This document shows positions 27,701 to 37,530 of a DNA stretch of 64,000 nt, in pieces; the first letter of the stretch is position 1; the number at the start of each line of letters is the position of its first letter. The stretch comes from Cyclina sinensis (taxonomy: Eukaryota > Mollusca > Bivalvia > Venerida > Veneridae). The position numbers and the translations under genes were made by a program. The stretch lies in contig JAAONU010000009.1 of NCBI GenBank assembly GCA_012932295.1, positions 1,353,197-1,417,196 of the forward strand, given 5' to 3'. The notes below the pieces were generated by a model. The model did not search any database. It saw only the letters and a program-made list of their open reading frames with translations, and had not been told where the DNA came from.

Positions 27701-30700
27701 TTCTGGGGCAAAAAATATCTAGGATCAAGCATGTTTGTATAACAGAACAAATGTAAGATATTCCAAAGATACTGAAAGTAGCAATTAAATCTTAAGAAAG
27801 AATATACGAAATTTTTTCTTTGAAAAAAAAAAAAAGATAAAAATGTTCAGCTTCTACAGACAATGAATTAATACATGCATGTAGTGTTTCTTTGATGATA
27901 CGACTTTGAAGATATGTTGCCCTGAAACGCATTCCCACACTAGCGTCAGTCAAGGAAAAGCTTGACTAAGTTGTAATATTCTACCCAATGTTTTCGTTCA
28001 CATAGAGCAAACAAGAGGCAAAGTATACGGGTATACGGATTTTTGCTCTAACTATAGGCGTTTTTTTTTCTTTTTCTTTTTTTTTTGCTTCAAAATTAAG
28101 TAACGAATTTGTAAATAATTTAACACTGAAGCCCTTCATTTCTCATGGGTTAATGTGTTTGTCATGTTCCATAGGTAACATTTTACACGTACTATCAATT
28201 TACAAAAGTGGCGTTATGACAACTTCTCCTACAATGTTTTTTTCTGTAATATTTGCAAGATATATATATTTTAAATACATTTGGGTAAATTTAGGCAGTA
28301 TGTACTTGTGTTCGTGACTCAGATTACTTATGTATTATGACGTAACACGTGTTGTAACGATGTCATGTTGACGACTCAATTAAAATTACGTTCTGATCTG
28401 TTCTATACTCACCATTGATGCGTGTTATCATGTATGTCTGTTTAAGACTTATTTGAACACTTACAATGTTCAGGGACACATTTTAAATATAATCTTTCTA
28501 TGTCTTTAAGAAAACGTTTGGCATGTACCCTATAAACGATGACGTGTAAGCATTTTTTTTTAGTTTTACAATGTTCTGATGTTATTCATATGACGCATTA
28601 CATTATTTATTGGTGGAAAGTTGTTTTCAATGGTATTTGTACAATCTAAGCACGTAGTTGATTTTGGACAATTGGTCCAATACTGCTGTTTTTGCAGGTA
28701 AAATGTTTGGCCTGCAGCCTGTGCATTTTCACTGGTTTATATATTTTTACAAACCGTTGAAAAATGTTCACAGATTTGTTACATGAAGCCATAACATGTC
28801 TATAGTTAAATGGAAGAAAGAAGAAGAAATTCACCTTTACCCCTTTTTGGTATTTTCATCAAAATATCCCTCGCACGTACATGCTTGATTCTTCTATATG
28901 CTTTTGACGTTTAATCTTATATAATGTAACCTTACAATGCTCAGAAGTAAACGTTCTTGCATTTTTGTGACCCTACTTAATTCATTTGCAAAACCTCTAT
29001 ACTTCTTGTGAACACCTAGCCTTACCATTAAATGTAAAAATATTTAATTTGTTTTTTGACAAATACATGTTGATGTTTTATATTCTTTTAAAGTAGATAG
29101 TCTTAACCTTTAAATGTTAAGAGTTTTTCTTCTATTTCACTCGTAGTCTTAGCATTTATATGTTAAAGTCTTCTTATCTTTTGTTAAGACACGTAGACTT
29201 ACCACTAAAATGTTAAGGTCTTATCTTGTTTTGGACTCGTAGACTTACCATTAAAATCTGAAAGGCTTATTTTGGTTTTGACTCATAGTGTTATGATTAA
29301 AATGTTAAAATCTTGTCTTGTTTTGGACACGTAGTCGCATCATAAAATATGAAAGTCTTATCTTGTTTTAGACTCGTAGAATTACCATTAAAATGTAAAA
29401 GTTTTATCTTGTTTTGGACTCATAGTCTCACCATTTATATGTTAAAGTCTTATCTTGTTTTGGACTCATAGTCTCACCATTAATATGTTAAAGTCTTATC
29501 TTAATTTGGACTTGTAGTCTTATATTAAAATGTTGAAGTCTTATCTTTTTTTGGATTCGTAGTCTCACCATTAAAATGTTAAAGTCTTATCATGTTTTGA
29601 ACTCGTTGTCTTACCATGACAATATTAAAGTCTTATCTTGTTTTGGACTCATAGTCTCACCATTAATATGTTAAAGTCTTATCTTGTTTTGGACTTGTAG
29701 TCTTATATTAAAATGTTGAAGTCTTATCTTTTTTTGGACTCATAGTCTCACCATTAATATGTTAAAGTCTTATCTTGTTTTGGACTTGTAGTCTTATATT
29801 AAAATGTTGAAGTCTTATCTTTTTTTGGACTCATAGTCTCACCATTAAAATGTTAAAGTCTTATCATGTTTTGAACTCGTTGTCTTACCATGACAATATT
29901 AAAGTCTTATCTTGTTTTGGACTCGTAGCCGCATCATTAAATGTTAAAGTCTTACCTTGTTTTGTCTTGAATTCTTACCATTAAAATGTTAAAGTTTATC
30001 TTGTTTTGGACACGAAGTCTTACCATTAAAATATTAAAGTTTTATCTTGTTTTGGACACGTAGTCTTACCATTAAAATGTTAAAGTTTAATCTTGTTTTG
30101 GACTTAAAGTCTTACTATTAAAATGTTAAAGTTTTATCTTGTTTTGCACACGTAGTTGCATCATTCAAAATGTTAAAGTCTTATCTTTTTTTGGACTCTT
30201 AGACTTACGAATAAAATGTTTAAATCTTATCTTGTTGATGTCTCATAGTCTTACCATTAAAATGTTAAAGTCTTATCTTGTTTAGGACACATAGATTTAC
30301 CACTAAAATGTTAAAGTCTTATTTTGTTTTGGACTCGTAGTCTTACCATTAATATGTTTAAGTTTTATCTTGTTTTTGGACTCGTAGTCACATCATTAAA
30401 TGCTCAAATCTTATCGTGATTTGTGACTCGTAGTCTTACCATTAAAATGTTAAAATCTTATCTTGTTTTGGATACGTAGTCTTAACAATTAATAGTAAAG
30501 TCTCATCTTGTTTTGGAAACATAGTCTTAATATTAAATGTTAAAGTCTTTTCCTCTTTTGGGCACATAGTCCTAACATTAAATGATAACTTATTATCTGT
30601 TTTGGATAAGAAGCCTTAGCATTTAATGTTAAAGTCTAACTTTTGACAAATAACTGTTGGAACTGAGAATTGTTTATGTGTTTCCTGGACATGTTTTAAG

Positions 30701-33700
30701 TATGTGTCGGTGTTGATAGGTTAAAAACAAGTTTTAAAGAATAAAAACCATTTTGTAAACAGTATTGTCTTACACTGCTACGTACATTTCAGATACACGA
30801 GAAACAGCCTTTGTTTACGCCATCACGGCAGCGGGCGTCGTGTTTACAGTTACAAAGGCGTGCAGTAGAGGAAGCCTTATGCAATGTGCCTGTGACAACA
30901 ATCTCAGAGACATAGCCTCCGACGGGGAGTGGGAATGGGGCGGTTGCCATGACGACGTGAATTTTGGATATCTGAAATCACAGGAATTTATGGACGCTAG
31001 ACAAAAGAAGAAAAGGGGAGATTTGACAGCGAAAATAAGATTGCATAATAATGAAGCCGGTCGATTGGTAGGATTTTTTAACCTGTCTTCAAGATTATCA
31101 TTTAAAATCAGCACATAGTGTTTAATCATTTTTCTGTATCTAAATAGAAATATGTCGAGAACTTTGATTAAGATAAATAAATATTTGGAGAAAAAGTTTT
31201 AAAATCAAAACATTATATACACTACGCCAGGTGTTTAGCAGGCTTGTAATATATTTAATCAGCATGAGTCGTAGGCTCCTCCAGTGTAAATGTAAGTTAC
31301 ATGTTTTGGTTTTAGGTAACGCAACATGTCTTGTAAGTTACGTGTATGTGATGTAATTTACATGATTTGGTTTTAGGTAACGCAACATGGTATGTAAGTT
31401 AAATGATTTGGTTTTAGGTAACGTAACATATGATATAAAAAATAGAAAAAAAAGTCAATGGCTTGTTGACATTTATGCTATAAGAGAATTAGAAAATGTA
31501 TGAAGAATTACACAAAAAAATAAATGTGCGTGAAGTTAACTGTCATTTGCCAGTTGCCAATTTTATTGGCCATTGGCAGATGACATCCAACTTCATAATC
31601 CAGCTGCCAAGTCAAATCAAAATGAAATTGTAGCCAGATGCCAGAACGTCAAAGATCGTGAATTGTCAAATGGCAGTTGGCAGCCAGATGCCAATTTGAT
31701 GTATCATGAAGTCTGAACTTTGAGTGAATTGACAACAGGCAGCCATATGCCAGTTCGTCAAAATTCGCGAATTCTCAACTGGCAGTTGGTAGCCAAATGC
31801 CAATTTGATATGTTTCATGAAATATTAATATACAGTGAATTGGCAACTGGCAACTGACAGCCAGATGCTAAGTCGACAAGTATAATGAATTTTCAAAACT
31901 GTGAGTGAATTGGAAACTGGTAACTGGCAGCTAGATACCAACTCGTCAAAGATCGCGAATTGTCAGCTGGCAACTGGCACTAAGATTCCAATAAGACAAA
32001 TATTTTTTACAAAATCATTTTTTCTTAATAATTTATGAAACATATCGAAACATCTGGCTGCCAGTTGCCAGTTGCCAGTTGCCAAATTACTCAATGTTCA
32101 GAATTCATTATATTTATAGAATTGACACCCGGCTGCCAGTTGTGAGTTGACAATTCGCGATCCTTAACGGATTGGCAACTGGCTGTCAGTTACCAAATCA
32201 CTCAATGTTCAAAATTCATTATATTTATCAGATTGACATCTCGCTGCCAGTTGCCGGTTGACAATTTGCGATCTTTGATGAATTGGCATCTGCCTGGCAG
32301 TTGCCAGCTACCAATTTATTTGTTCTTAATAATTTATGAAACTTATCGAATTGGCGTCTGGACACCAATTGACAGTTGACGATTCGCGAAATTTGACGAA
32401 CTTGCATCTGTTGTCAGTTGCCAATTCACTCAATGTTCAGATTTCATGATATTTGTCGAAGTTTGTATCTGACTGCCAGTTGCCAGTTGACAATTCGCAT
32501 CTTTGATGAATTGGCATCTGGCTGCCAGTTGCAAGTTGCCAATGCATTCAATGTTCAGATTCATGATACTTATCGTATTGGGATCTGGCTGCCAGTTTTG
32601 AGTTGAGAATTTGCGATCTTTGACAAATTGGCATCTTGCTGCCAGTTGTTATTTGGTAACCCATTTAATGTTAATATTACACGAAACATATCGAATTCAT
32701 ATTTGGTGATTAACAAACAGTTGATGATTCGCGAATTTTGACGAACTGGCATCTGGCTGCCAGTTGCCAGTTGATAATTCACACAATGTTCAGAATACAT
32801 GAAACTTGTCAAAGTGGGATCTGGCTGCCAGTTGCCTGTTGACAATTTGCAATTTCGTACGAATTTCCATCTGGCTGCCAGTTGCCAATTCAGTTCACAT
32901 TGATAATTCATGAAACATATCGAATTGGCATCCGGCTGCCAGTTATGATTGACAATTTGCGATCTTTGACGAATGGGCATTTGGCTGCCAGTTGTCAGTT
33001 GCCAATTCACTTAGAATTAGTTATTCATGAATCAAATTAGCATCTAACTACCAATTGACAGTTGACGATTTGCGAATTTTGACGAACTGACATCTGGCTG
33101 CCAGTTGCTTGATGAATTGTGCTCTGGCTGCCATTTGCCAGTTTACAATTAACACTTTGACGATCTGGCATCTGGCTACAATTTCAAATAAATTTGAATT
33201 GGCAGCTGGACTATGAAGCTGGATGCCAGTTGCCAGTTGAATTGCCAACTGTCTACTGGCAGCTAACTTAATGCACATAATAAGATAACATATCGTGAGA
33301 AAGATAATTTTTATAGTTGTTTCGAAACAATGTTATATGCGCTTACATTCTTTCAAATGGATGTAAGTAGGACATCTTAGTAAATGTTCACTCTTTTCTC
33401 AAATTTCACTTCAAAAATATTTCCTGCTTTCTAACTAGAAACATGTGGTGGAGACGGTACATCAATATGTGCAAAAGTAACTCAACCTTATGCCGTTGTA
33501 ATTATCTGCTCCTCATGGACATTTTCTATTTCAGGCTATAAAGTTACACATGACAAAAGACTGTAAATGCCATGGCTTATCGGGAACATGTGCCCTAAAA
33601 ACTTGTTGGCGTCGTATGCCATCTTTTAGAGACGTTGGTATAAGACTTAAAGACAAATTCGACGGTGCAGCAAAAGTGACTATATCGAATGATGGTCGAA

Positions 33701-33996
33701 ACCTCGAAACAGAGGACAACACCATAAAACCTCCATCAAGCGAGGACCTTTTGTATACTGAACAGTCTCCAAACTTTTGTAAACCAAGAAAGAAATATGG
33801 GTCTTTGGGCACCCAAGGTAGACTTTGTAACCCAGACTCGATGGGAATAGATGGCTGTAATTTAATGTGTTGCAATAGAGGATACAGAAGCACAGAGCTA
33901 ACAGTTAATGAAAACTGTAAATGCAAGTTTATCTGGTGTTGCCAAGTGACATGCAAAACGTGTACTTCAATAAAAAGTGTTTCACGGTGCCTTTAA
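9672..33996 (+). CDS. Wnt6: Wnt6 gene, five coding exons, complete (343 aa)
   Basis: Secreted Wnt ligand that acts outside the cell through Frizzled/LRP receptors. Coding exons are 9672-9745, 20766-20840, 21444-21589, 30793-31067 and 33535-33996. All joins have GT/AG boundaries and together give 1032 nt. In order the protein shows a signal peptide ending near GLWW (residues 1-25), [16 protein letters not shown] (26-41), RRWNCTT, a [15 protein letters not shown] block (from 99), LHNNEAGRL (to 190), [10 protein letters not shown] with the expected palmitoleoylated Ser at about 206, and a C-terminal cysteine domain ending SRCL. I count 24 cysteines after the signal peptide, which is normal for Wnts. 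The family call rests on SPLVMxPNxICRK, on aspartate where most Wnts have Cys before RETAF, on MDAR..RGD, and on [10 protein letters not shown]; all four are Wnt6-like. Its neighbour is convergent Wnt1. The exon sequences are intact, with no frameshift. Confidence 0.95.
10495..10580 (-). mobile_element. tRNA-derived SINE fragment
   Basis: The minus strand reads a tRNA-like 3' half, ATCGAGAGGTCGCTGGTTCG, with a B-box-like GGTTCG. It is followed by GGGGTGAGTCTCCAGTGACT. The last block recurs, diverged, next to the tRNA-like piece at 17084-17160, which argues for one SINE family. The tRNA 5' half is poorly preserved. Confidence 0.5.
11406..11634. mobile_element. small non-autonomous inverted-repeat element (MITE-like)
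   Basis: The ends are inverted repeats: TTAACCCATTAATGCC at 11406-11421 and, in complement, TTTACCCATTTATGCC at 11619-11634. The interior includes an imperfect palindrome, GACGCTGCAGTATGCGGCGT. There is no coding capacity. From general familiarity this resembles an element common in bivalve genomes; no search was run. Confidence 0.6.
11690..11790. repeat. GC-rich repeat remnant with short hairpin
   Basis: GCGCCCGGCGGGGCC near 11707 and TATGCCCTCCCTCCGGGGGC near 11770 stand out from the AT-rich surroundings, and the second folds on itself. This is probably a fragment of an interspersed repeat directly after the element at 11406-11634. Its boundaries are unknown. Confidence 0.3.
13040..13570. 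repeat. tandem array, 77-81-bp unit
   Basis: Six to seven copies of a unit with CAAGTCTGAGCGCGAAGATG, then CATTCATATTTATACAATAC, then TAGTTTAGCTTGACAA. CATATTT landmarks fall at 13085, 13166, 13247, 13324, 13401 and 13482, so copies of 81 and 77 bp are mixed. Confidence 0.9.
17084..17240. mobile_element. tRNA-derived SINE fragments, opposed
   Basis: On the minus strand, GGTAGAGCATCGGACTCAGG then GGTCGCTTGTTTGACTCCC (17084-17155) is a tRNA-like body. It is followed by a GGGTGAGAATCTCAAGTGAC block like that of 10495-10580. On the + strand just after it, GTTGCAGGTTCGAATTCTCC (17193-17217) carries a second B-box. These look like two SINE pieces head to head. Confidence 0.5.
20766..20840 (+). CDS. 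Wnt6: Wnt6 exon 2: mature N-terminus
   Basis: Acceptor TTTACAG, 75 nt, donor GTATGT. It completes the second Trp and then reads [20 protein letters not shown] followed by SGKQ, closely matching the N-terminus of Wnt6 proteins. It carries one cysteine and ends in phase 2. Immediately after the donor the intron is filled by a ~21-bp tandem array (20856-21010). Confidence 0.93.
20841..21443 (+). repeat. Wnt6 intron 2 with ~21-bp tandem array
   Basis: The intron is only 603 bp. Its first quarter (20856-21010) holds about seven copies of GTATCACTAAATGTTTCACT plus a few bases, starting 15 bp after the donor. The rest shows repeats of AAAAGGTTGAGTAAAAGCG near 21020-21070 and otherwise nothing. Confidence 0.8.
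21444..21589 (+). CDS. Wnt6: Wnt6 exon 3: N-terminal helical domain
   Basis: Acceptor TACAG, 146 nt, donor GTAAAT. It reads [20 protein letters not shown] then [20 protein letters not shown], ending in SFSRILRR. It holds the conserved Wnt ECQxQFxxRRWNC motif. Asn-Cys-Thr is an N-glycosylation sequon. The exon ends in phase 1, the junction position also used by Wnt1 exon 2. Confidence 0.95.
21590..29085 (+). other. Wnt6: Wnt6 intron 3, first part
   Basis: Non-coding. 24690-25060 starts with GTCCGTCCGTC and reads like an old interspersed repeat (inference only). 26590-26800 has about five copies of a ~40-bp unit with AACTAGATTTTAGCCTTGTT. The short open frames, including one at 27346-27636 that has no ATG, show no protein family features. 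Confidence 0.6.
26590..26800. repeat. tandem array, ~40-bp unit
   Basis: Five to six degenerate copies built on TAGATTTTAGCCTTGTTTTA followed by TAAATCT, with indels between copies. Confidence 0.65.
29086..30640. repeat. long tandem array, ~47-bp unit, Wnt6 intron 3
   Basis: About 32 copies of a unit reading AGTCTTACCATTAAAATGTT, then AAAGTCTTATCTTGTTTTGG, then ACTCGT. Higher-order repetition is visible: the same two- or three-unit blocks recur around 29440-29600 and 29640-29900. The array ends about 150 bp before exon 4. Confidence 0.92.
30793..31067 (+). CDS. Wnt6: Wnt6 exon 4: core Wnt domain
   Basis: Acceptor ATTTCAG, 275 nt, donor GTAGGA. It contains [64 protein letters not shown] and LHNNEAGRL. 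The residue before RETAF is Thr preceded by Asp rather than Cys; this lost cysteine is typical of Wnt6 and contrasts with Wnt1 exon 3. The exon ends in phase 0. A long open frame on the opposite strand here is a shadow. Confidence 0.96.
31068..33534 (+). other. Wnt6: Wnt6 intron 4 (2.5 kb), mostly repeat
   Basis: Donor GTAGGA, acceptor ATTTCAG. It contains a three-copy repeat at 31291-31431 (each copy with TTTGGTTTTAGGTAACG), then the orientation-switching array at 31540-33275, then about 260 bp of plain AT-rich sequence before exon 5. Confidence 0.85.
31540..33275. repeat. orientation-switching tandem array (large inverted repeat)
   Basis: From 31540 to about 32030 the units read AACTGGCAGCCAGATGCCAA-like on the + strand. 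From about 32040 to 33275 they read the complement, TTGGCATCTGGCTGCCAGTT, with linkers GACAATTCGCGATCTTTGAC and ACTCAATGTTCAGAATTCAT. The left arm has about five units and the right about a dozen. The RNA of this intron could fold into long duplexes. The longer frames in it are by-products. Confidence 0.88.
33535..33996 (+). CDS. Wnt6: Wnt6 exon 5: lipidation motif and C-terminal cysteine domain, stop
   Basis: Acceptor ATTTCAG, 153 residues, TAA stop at 33994-33996. It begins [19 protein letters not shown]; the Ser of HGLSG is the palmitoleoylation site in characterised Wnts (family knowledge). It continues [58 protein letters not shown] and [14 protein letters not shown], ending SRCL. It has sixteen cysteines. 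The common SGSC is SGTC here, a mild substitution. The minus-strand frame across this exon is a shadow. Confidence 0.96.
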   Translation, partial: AIKLHMTKDCKCHGLSGTCALKTCWRRMPSFRDVGIRLKDKFDGAAKVTISNDGRNLETEDNTIKPPSSEDLLYTEQSPNFCKPRKKYGSLGTQGRLCNPDSMGIDGCNLMCCNRGYRSTELTVNENCKCKFIWCCQVTCKTCTSIKSVSRCL

Positions 33997-35017
33997 AAGA
34001 CAACTGGATATGTGAAATATAAAATGTGATTGTTTTTCTTTTTCTTTTTTAAAGAATATCGAGTAAAATTGTGATTTGTACATATAGTGTTCAGATTTTT
34101 ACATTTGAAGGCGAAACCATAGACAGTGTACCGCTGTGTGTGGCTAGAATTGTCTGAAGAATACTGGAGTTATTTGAGGCCTAGAGCAAATCATTATTTG
34201 TATATATAGCATGTTGAAAATTCGCAAACTGAGGGCGGTGCCTTGTTTGGTTGAGTACTAGTACTCGAGCTACTTGACTGCAAAAAATTGAACAAATCTG
34301 TGTACAAATGACTTGGTGCGCATGAAGTTTTGATAAAAAGTGGGTCAGTCTTTAGTGAAAGGACGAGAATTATATGATAATGTCTTGGAGACATTTGAAA
34401 AAAACATATTGTTGTAAATAAAATGATGTTAACTGATCATAACGAATTGTTTCATGGATGGTTGTAAAATTAAAGAACAGCTGTCAGAATGGTTCAGTTT
34501 TATATTACAGTGTAACTGATCTGACGAATGAAACTTTTAAAGACAAACATATATTTGCATAACATTGCTTTGTGCTAAACCATGTAACCTGTCACGTGTT
34601 TTACAAGAGGTTCCAAACACGTTTTATATTTCAGCGATTATAGCTCAGCTTTTATGCTCAGCAAAGTTCAGCGTTGATGGGTGCAACTTCTCAACTATGT
34701 GTTTGTCCGCCCGTTTGTTTAAACGTTTTTCCTTATTGGCAAACACGCTTATTATGGTCAGTGAAAAAATATATTTTAGTGCAAAAGAAAAGTTGCACCT
34801 AGGCTTACGTAGGCATTTAAATTACGTAAAGCTGTTCAGTAAAAATGTGTAGACTTTGGTTTGTTTTCAGATGTAAAGATTTTCAGTAACAACAAAAAAA
34901 ATAACTTTTCAGAACTGGAAGACATTGTTTCAGCTGTATACATTAAGATACTGATATAAAGCATCAGTTTATACCTGCTTCCTGATTTTAGCTTATAATA
35001 TTTTCCTAAAATTAAAG
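33997..35017 (+). other. Wnt6 3' UTR and downstream sequence
   Basis: Probable 3' UTR up to about 34500, then AT-rich sequence. The two short open frames at 34194-34394 (-) and 34565-34852 (+) have no recognisable domains. Confidence 0.4.
34417..34474 (+). promoter_or_regulatory. candidate Wnt6 polyadenylation signals
   Basis: AATAAA at 34417-34422 and ATTAAA at 34469-34474 are the first hexamers of this kind noticed after the Wnt6 stop. They would give a 3' UTR of roughly 430-500 nt. In AT-rich DNA such hexamers are common, so this is only a plausible site. Confidence 0.35.
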
Positions 35018-35458
35018 TTAAAGGGGCTGTACTCTAGATTTGATATAAAGTATTTTTATATAAATTGAATATCTAGATGCCGTGAGATTATAGCAACATG
35101 ATATTTTACTTCAAAACTGATTATTAAAGTCAAAATAGAACAAAAAAATATATATATTCGCTTCAGCTTGATTTGAACTCTGGACTCCTCATGTTAACAA
35201 AATTTTACCAATGCCTTTACTGTCACCACTATCGCTGCGTGTGAAATTATAGTAATTTACTTTAAATCTTACACGATATGGTTATACCGTCGCGTTACGG
35301 TATAGCACTATGACAGGAAAAAAATCAATTTATAATTTGATTATCCGACTCAATTTTTGTCAGTAAGTTAGTTTTTAAGCATTAGTCATAGATATTACAA
35401 GAAATTTATAATACAAGAAAACTTTCTTTTTTTGTCATCTAGAACACAGCCCCTTTAA
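35018..35458. mobile_element. 441-bp inverted-repeat element flanked by TTAA (MITE-like)
   Basis: Left end TTAAAGGGGCTGTACTCTAG; right end, in complement, TTAAAGGGGCTGTGTTCTAG, so 18 of the first 20 bases match. TTAA at both outer edges would fit a TTAA target duplication or may be part of the repeat. The interior is AT-rich with no transposase. It lies about 1 kb downstream of the Wnt6 stop. Confidence 0.75.
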
Positions 35459-35859
35459 GTGTTAAATACTATTTCAGAAATATATTTCCATACTGCTTTA
35501 CCGCTTGAAAACAGAAAAAAAAACATATCAGTAGTACGATTCAAATCCATACCCTTCGATTCAGAAAAATGTTGGACGACGAGCTACTGTGCCACGGAAC
35601 ATTTTATTTCAGCATATTTAATTTACAATACAAGAAAAGTAACTACCCTATGACTTACGGCGTAAAATATTTACTGCTTAAAATATGACAAGTTATGATA
35701 TGTAAAAATCAGCCAAAAACTAAGGTCGTCACAAAAACGACTAGAATTTCTACATGTAAACATGTTTTATGCATCGGCGAACAATGTGTGAGCAAGTCGC
35801 TTTAAATAATGTACTGCAGATTTTCTTTGTTAATTATACTAAATTAGGCCAGTTTCTAA

Positions 35860-36665
35860 AATGTATTAAATTTCAATTTTGTTTATAATTTGCATTAAAA
35901 ATAGGCCAGATTTAATGATCTATTTCAGATTTTCTTTGTAAGATGCAATAAAAATAGGCCAGATTTAATGATCTATTTCAGATTTTCTTTGTTACATGCA
36001 ATAAAAATAGGCCAGATTTTTCTTTGTTACATGCTATAAAACTAGGCCAGATTGAATGATATATTTTCAAATTGTCTTTGTTAGATGCACTAAAAATAGG
36101 CCAGATTTGATTATCTGTTTCAGATTTTCTTTGTTAGATGCAATAAAAATAGCTCAGATTTTCATTGTTAGAGGCAATAAAAATAGGCCGGATTTAATTA
36201 TCTATTTCAAATAGTCTTTGTTAGATGCAATAAAAATAGGCCAGATTTAATGATCTGTTATAGATTTCTTTGTTAGATGCACTAAAAATAGGCCAGCTTT
36301 AATAATTATTTTCAGATTTTTCTTGTTTGAAGCACTAAAAATAGGCCAGATTTAATTATGTATTTCAGATTTTCTTTGTTTGAAGCACTAAAAAAGGCCC
36401 TATTAAATGATCTATTTCAGATTTTCTTTGTTAGATGCACTAAAAAAAGGCCAGCTTTTATGATTATTTTCAGATTTTTCTTTTTTGAAGCACTAAAAAT
36501 AGGACAGATTTAATTATGTATTTCAGATTTTCTTTGTTTGATGCACTAAAAAGGACATATTAAATGATCTATTTCAGATTTTCTTTGTTTGACGCACTAA
36601 AAAAGGCCATATTAAATTATCTATTTCAGATTTTCTTTGTTTGACGCACTTACAAAGGCTTATTT
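35860..36665. repeat. tandem array, ~55-bp unit, intergenic
   Basis: About 14 copies of a unit like GATGCACTAAAAATAGGCCA, then GATTTAATGATCTATTTCAG, then ATTTTCTTTGTTA. Later copies shift to AAAAAGGCCATATTAAAT variants. Each full unit contains ATTTCAG after a T-rich stretch, mimicking a splice acceptor. Confidence 0.9.
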
Positions 36666-37034
36666 GAAAGAAGAATTTTAGTCTGTTATTTAGACCTAAA
36701 AGCCAGCTTATGGTTTTTGCTATATAAAGTTTTCGTCATTATGTCATAACAGCTGAATTTATGTGGATCATGCATGGTTGGTGTAAATTTAAGGAGCAAC
36801 TTAACAGTTGAGTTGTTAAACATTAATAAAACGTGACAAACGCGGACTTGTCTTATTTCTACTTCCGTAATGTAGTTGCAGGTTTGAATCAACGTTATAC
36901 CAACTTTCCTTTAATGGTGTATGATTCCTATACAGATAAGTGCCTTTAGCTTCAAACAGTAAGTGTTTGTAAAAGTTCTGGTCAGGTGATGTCGTATTAA
37001 ACTTGGCTACCGTCATAGTACAAAGGCTACTTTT

Positions 37035-37385
37035 GCCTTACTGTATGTTGCCATTCTGTAGGTTGCCATATTGTATGTTGCCATACCGTACCGTATGTTG
37101 CCATTCTGTATGATGCCATACTGTATGTTGCCATACCATATGTTGCCATACCGTATGATGCCTTGGCAACATATAGTAAGGCAACATACAGAATGGGAAC
37201 ATACAATATGGCAACCTACAGAATGGGAACATATAATAAGGCAACATACAGTATGGCAACCTACAGAATGGGAACATATAATAAGGCAACATACGGTATC
37301 GCAACATATAGTATGGCAACCTACAGAATGGGAACATATAATAAGGCAACATACGGTATCGCAACATATAGTATGGCAACCCTTT
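37035..37385. repeat. orientation-switching short array (inverted repeat)
   Basis: 37035-37162 holds units of TGTATGTTGCCATACCGTA type. 37163-37385 holds the complement type, GGCAACATACAGTATGGCAA and GGGAACATATAATAAGGCAA, with two near-identical 60-bp blocks (37266-37325 and 37326-37385). Long frames with repeated MATYRMGTYN-like residues are by-products of the repeat. Confidence 0.9.
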
Positions 37386-37399
37386 TAGTGAATAAGTGA

Positions 37400-37530
37400 A
37401 CTCTGGGTTTAACGTCGCTTTCATCAAACTAAAGTCTGGCTGAACAGTGTCCACCTGAGATCGAACCGGGATCTCCTGATTCGTTGTCAGACACGTGTAC
37501 GTTAACTACGAAGCCCACAAGTACAGGCTA
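37400..37530 (-). mobile_element. tRNA-derived SINE
   Basis: The minus strand reads GGGCTTCGTAGTTAACGTAC, a body with GGAGATCCCGGTTCGATCTC (B-box GGTTCGATC), and then AAAGCGACGTTAAACCC at its 3' end. A tRNA-like head with a GCGACGTTAAACCC tail is a familiar SINE organisation in marine invertebrates (inference). It directly abuts the inverted array. Confidence 0.6.

Noticed and set aside
30815..31129. Minus-strand frame over Wnt6 exon 4
   Set aside because: It is a shadow of the + strand exon, whose family identity is certain.
32570..33010. 146-residue frame with repeated NWQLxTGSQMP-like motifs
   Set aside because: It is the translation of the orientation-switching tandem array and not a protein repeat gene.
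33531..33956. 141-residue minus-strand frame over Wnt6 exon 5
   Set aside because: Antisense shadow of a coding exon.
37038..37454. Tyr/Met/Pro-rich frames on both strands
   Set aside because: They are by-products of the short inverted array; several frames are open at once because the unit lacks stops.
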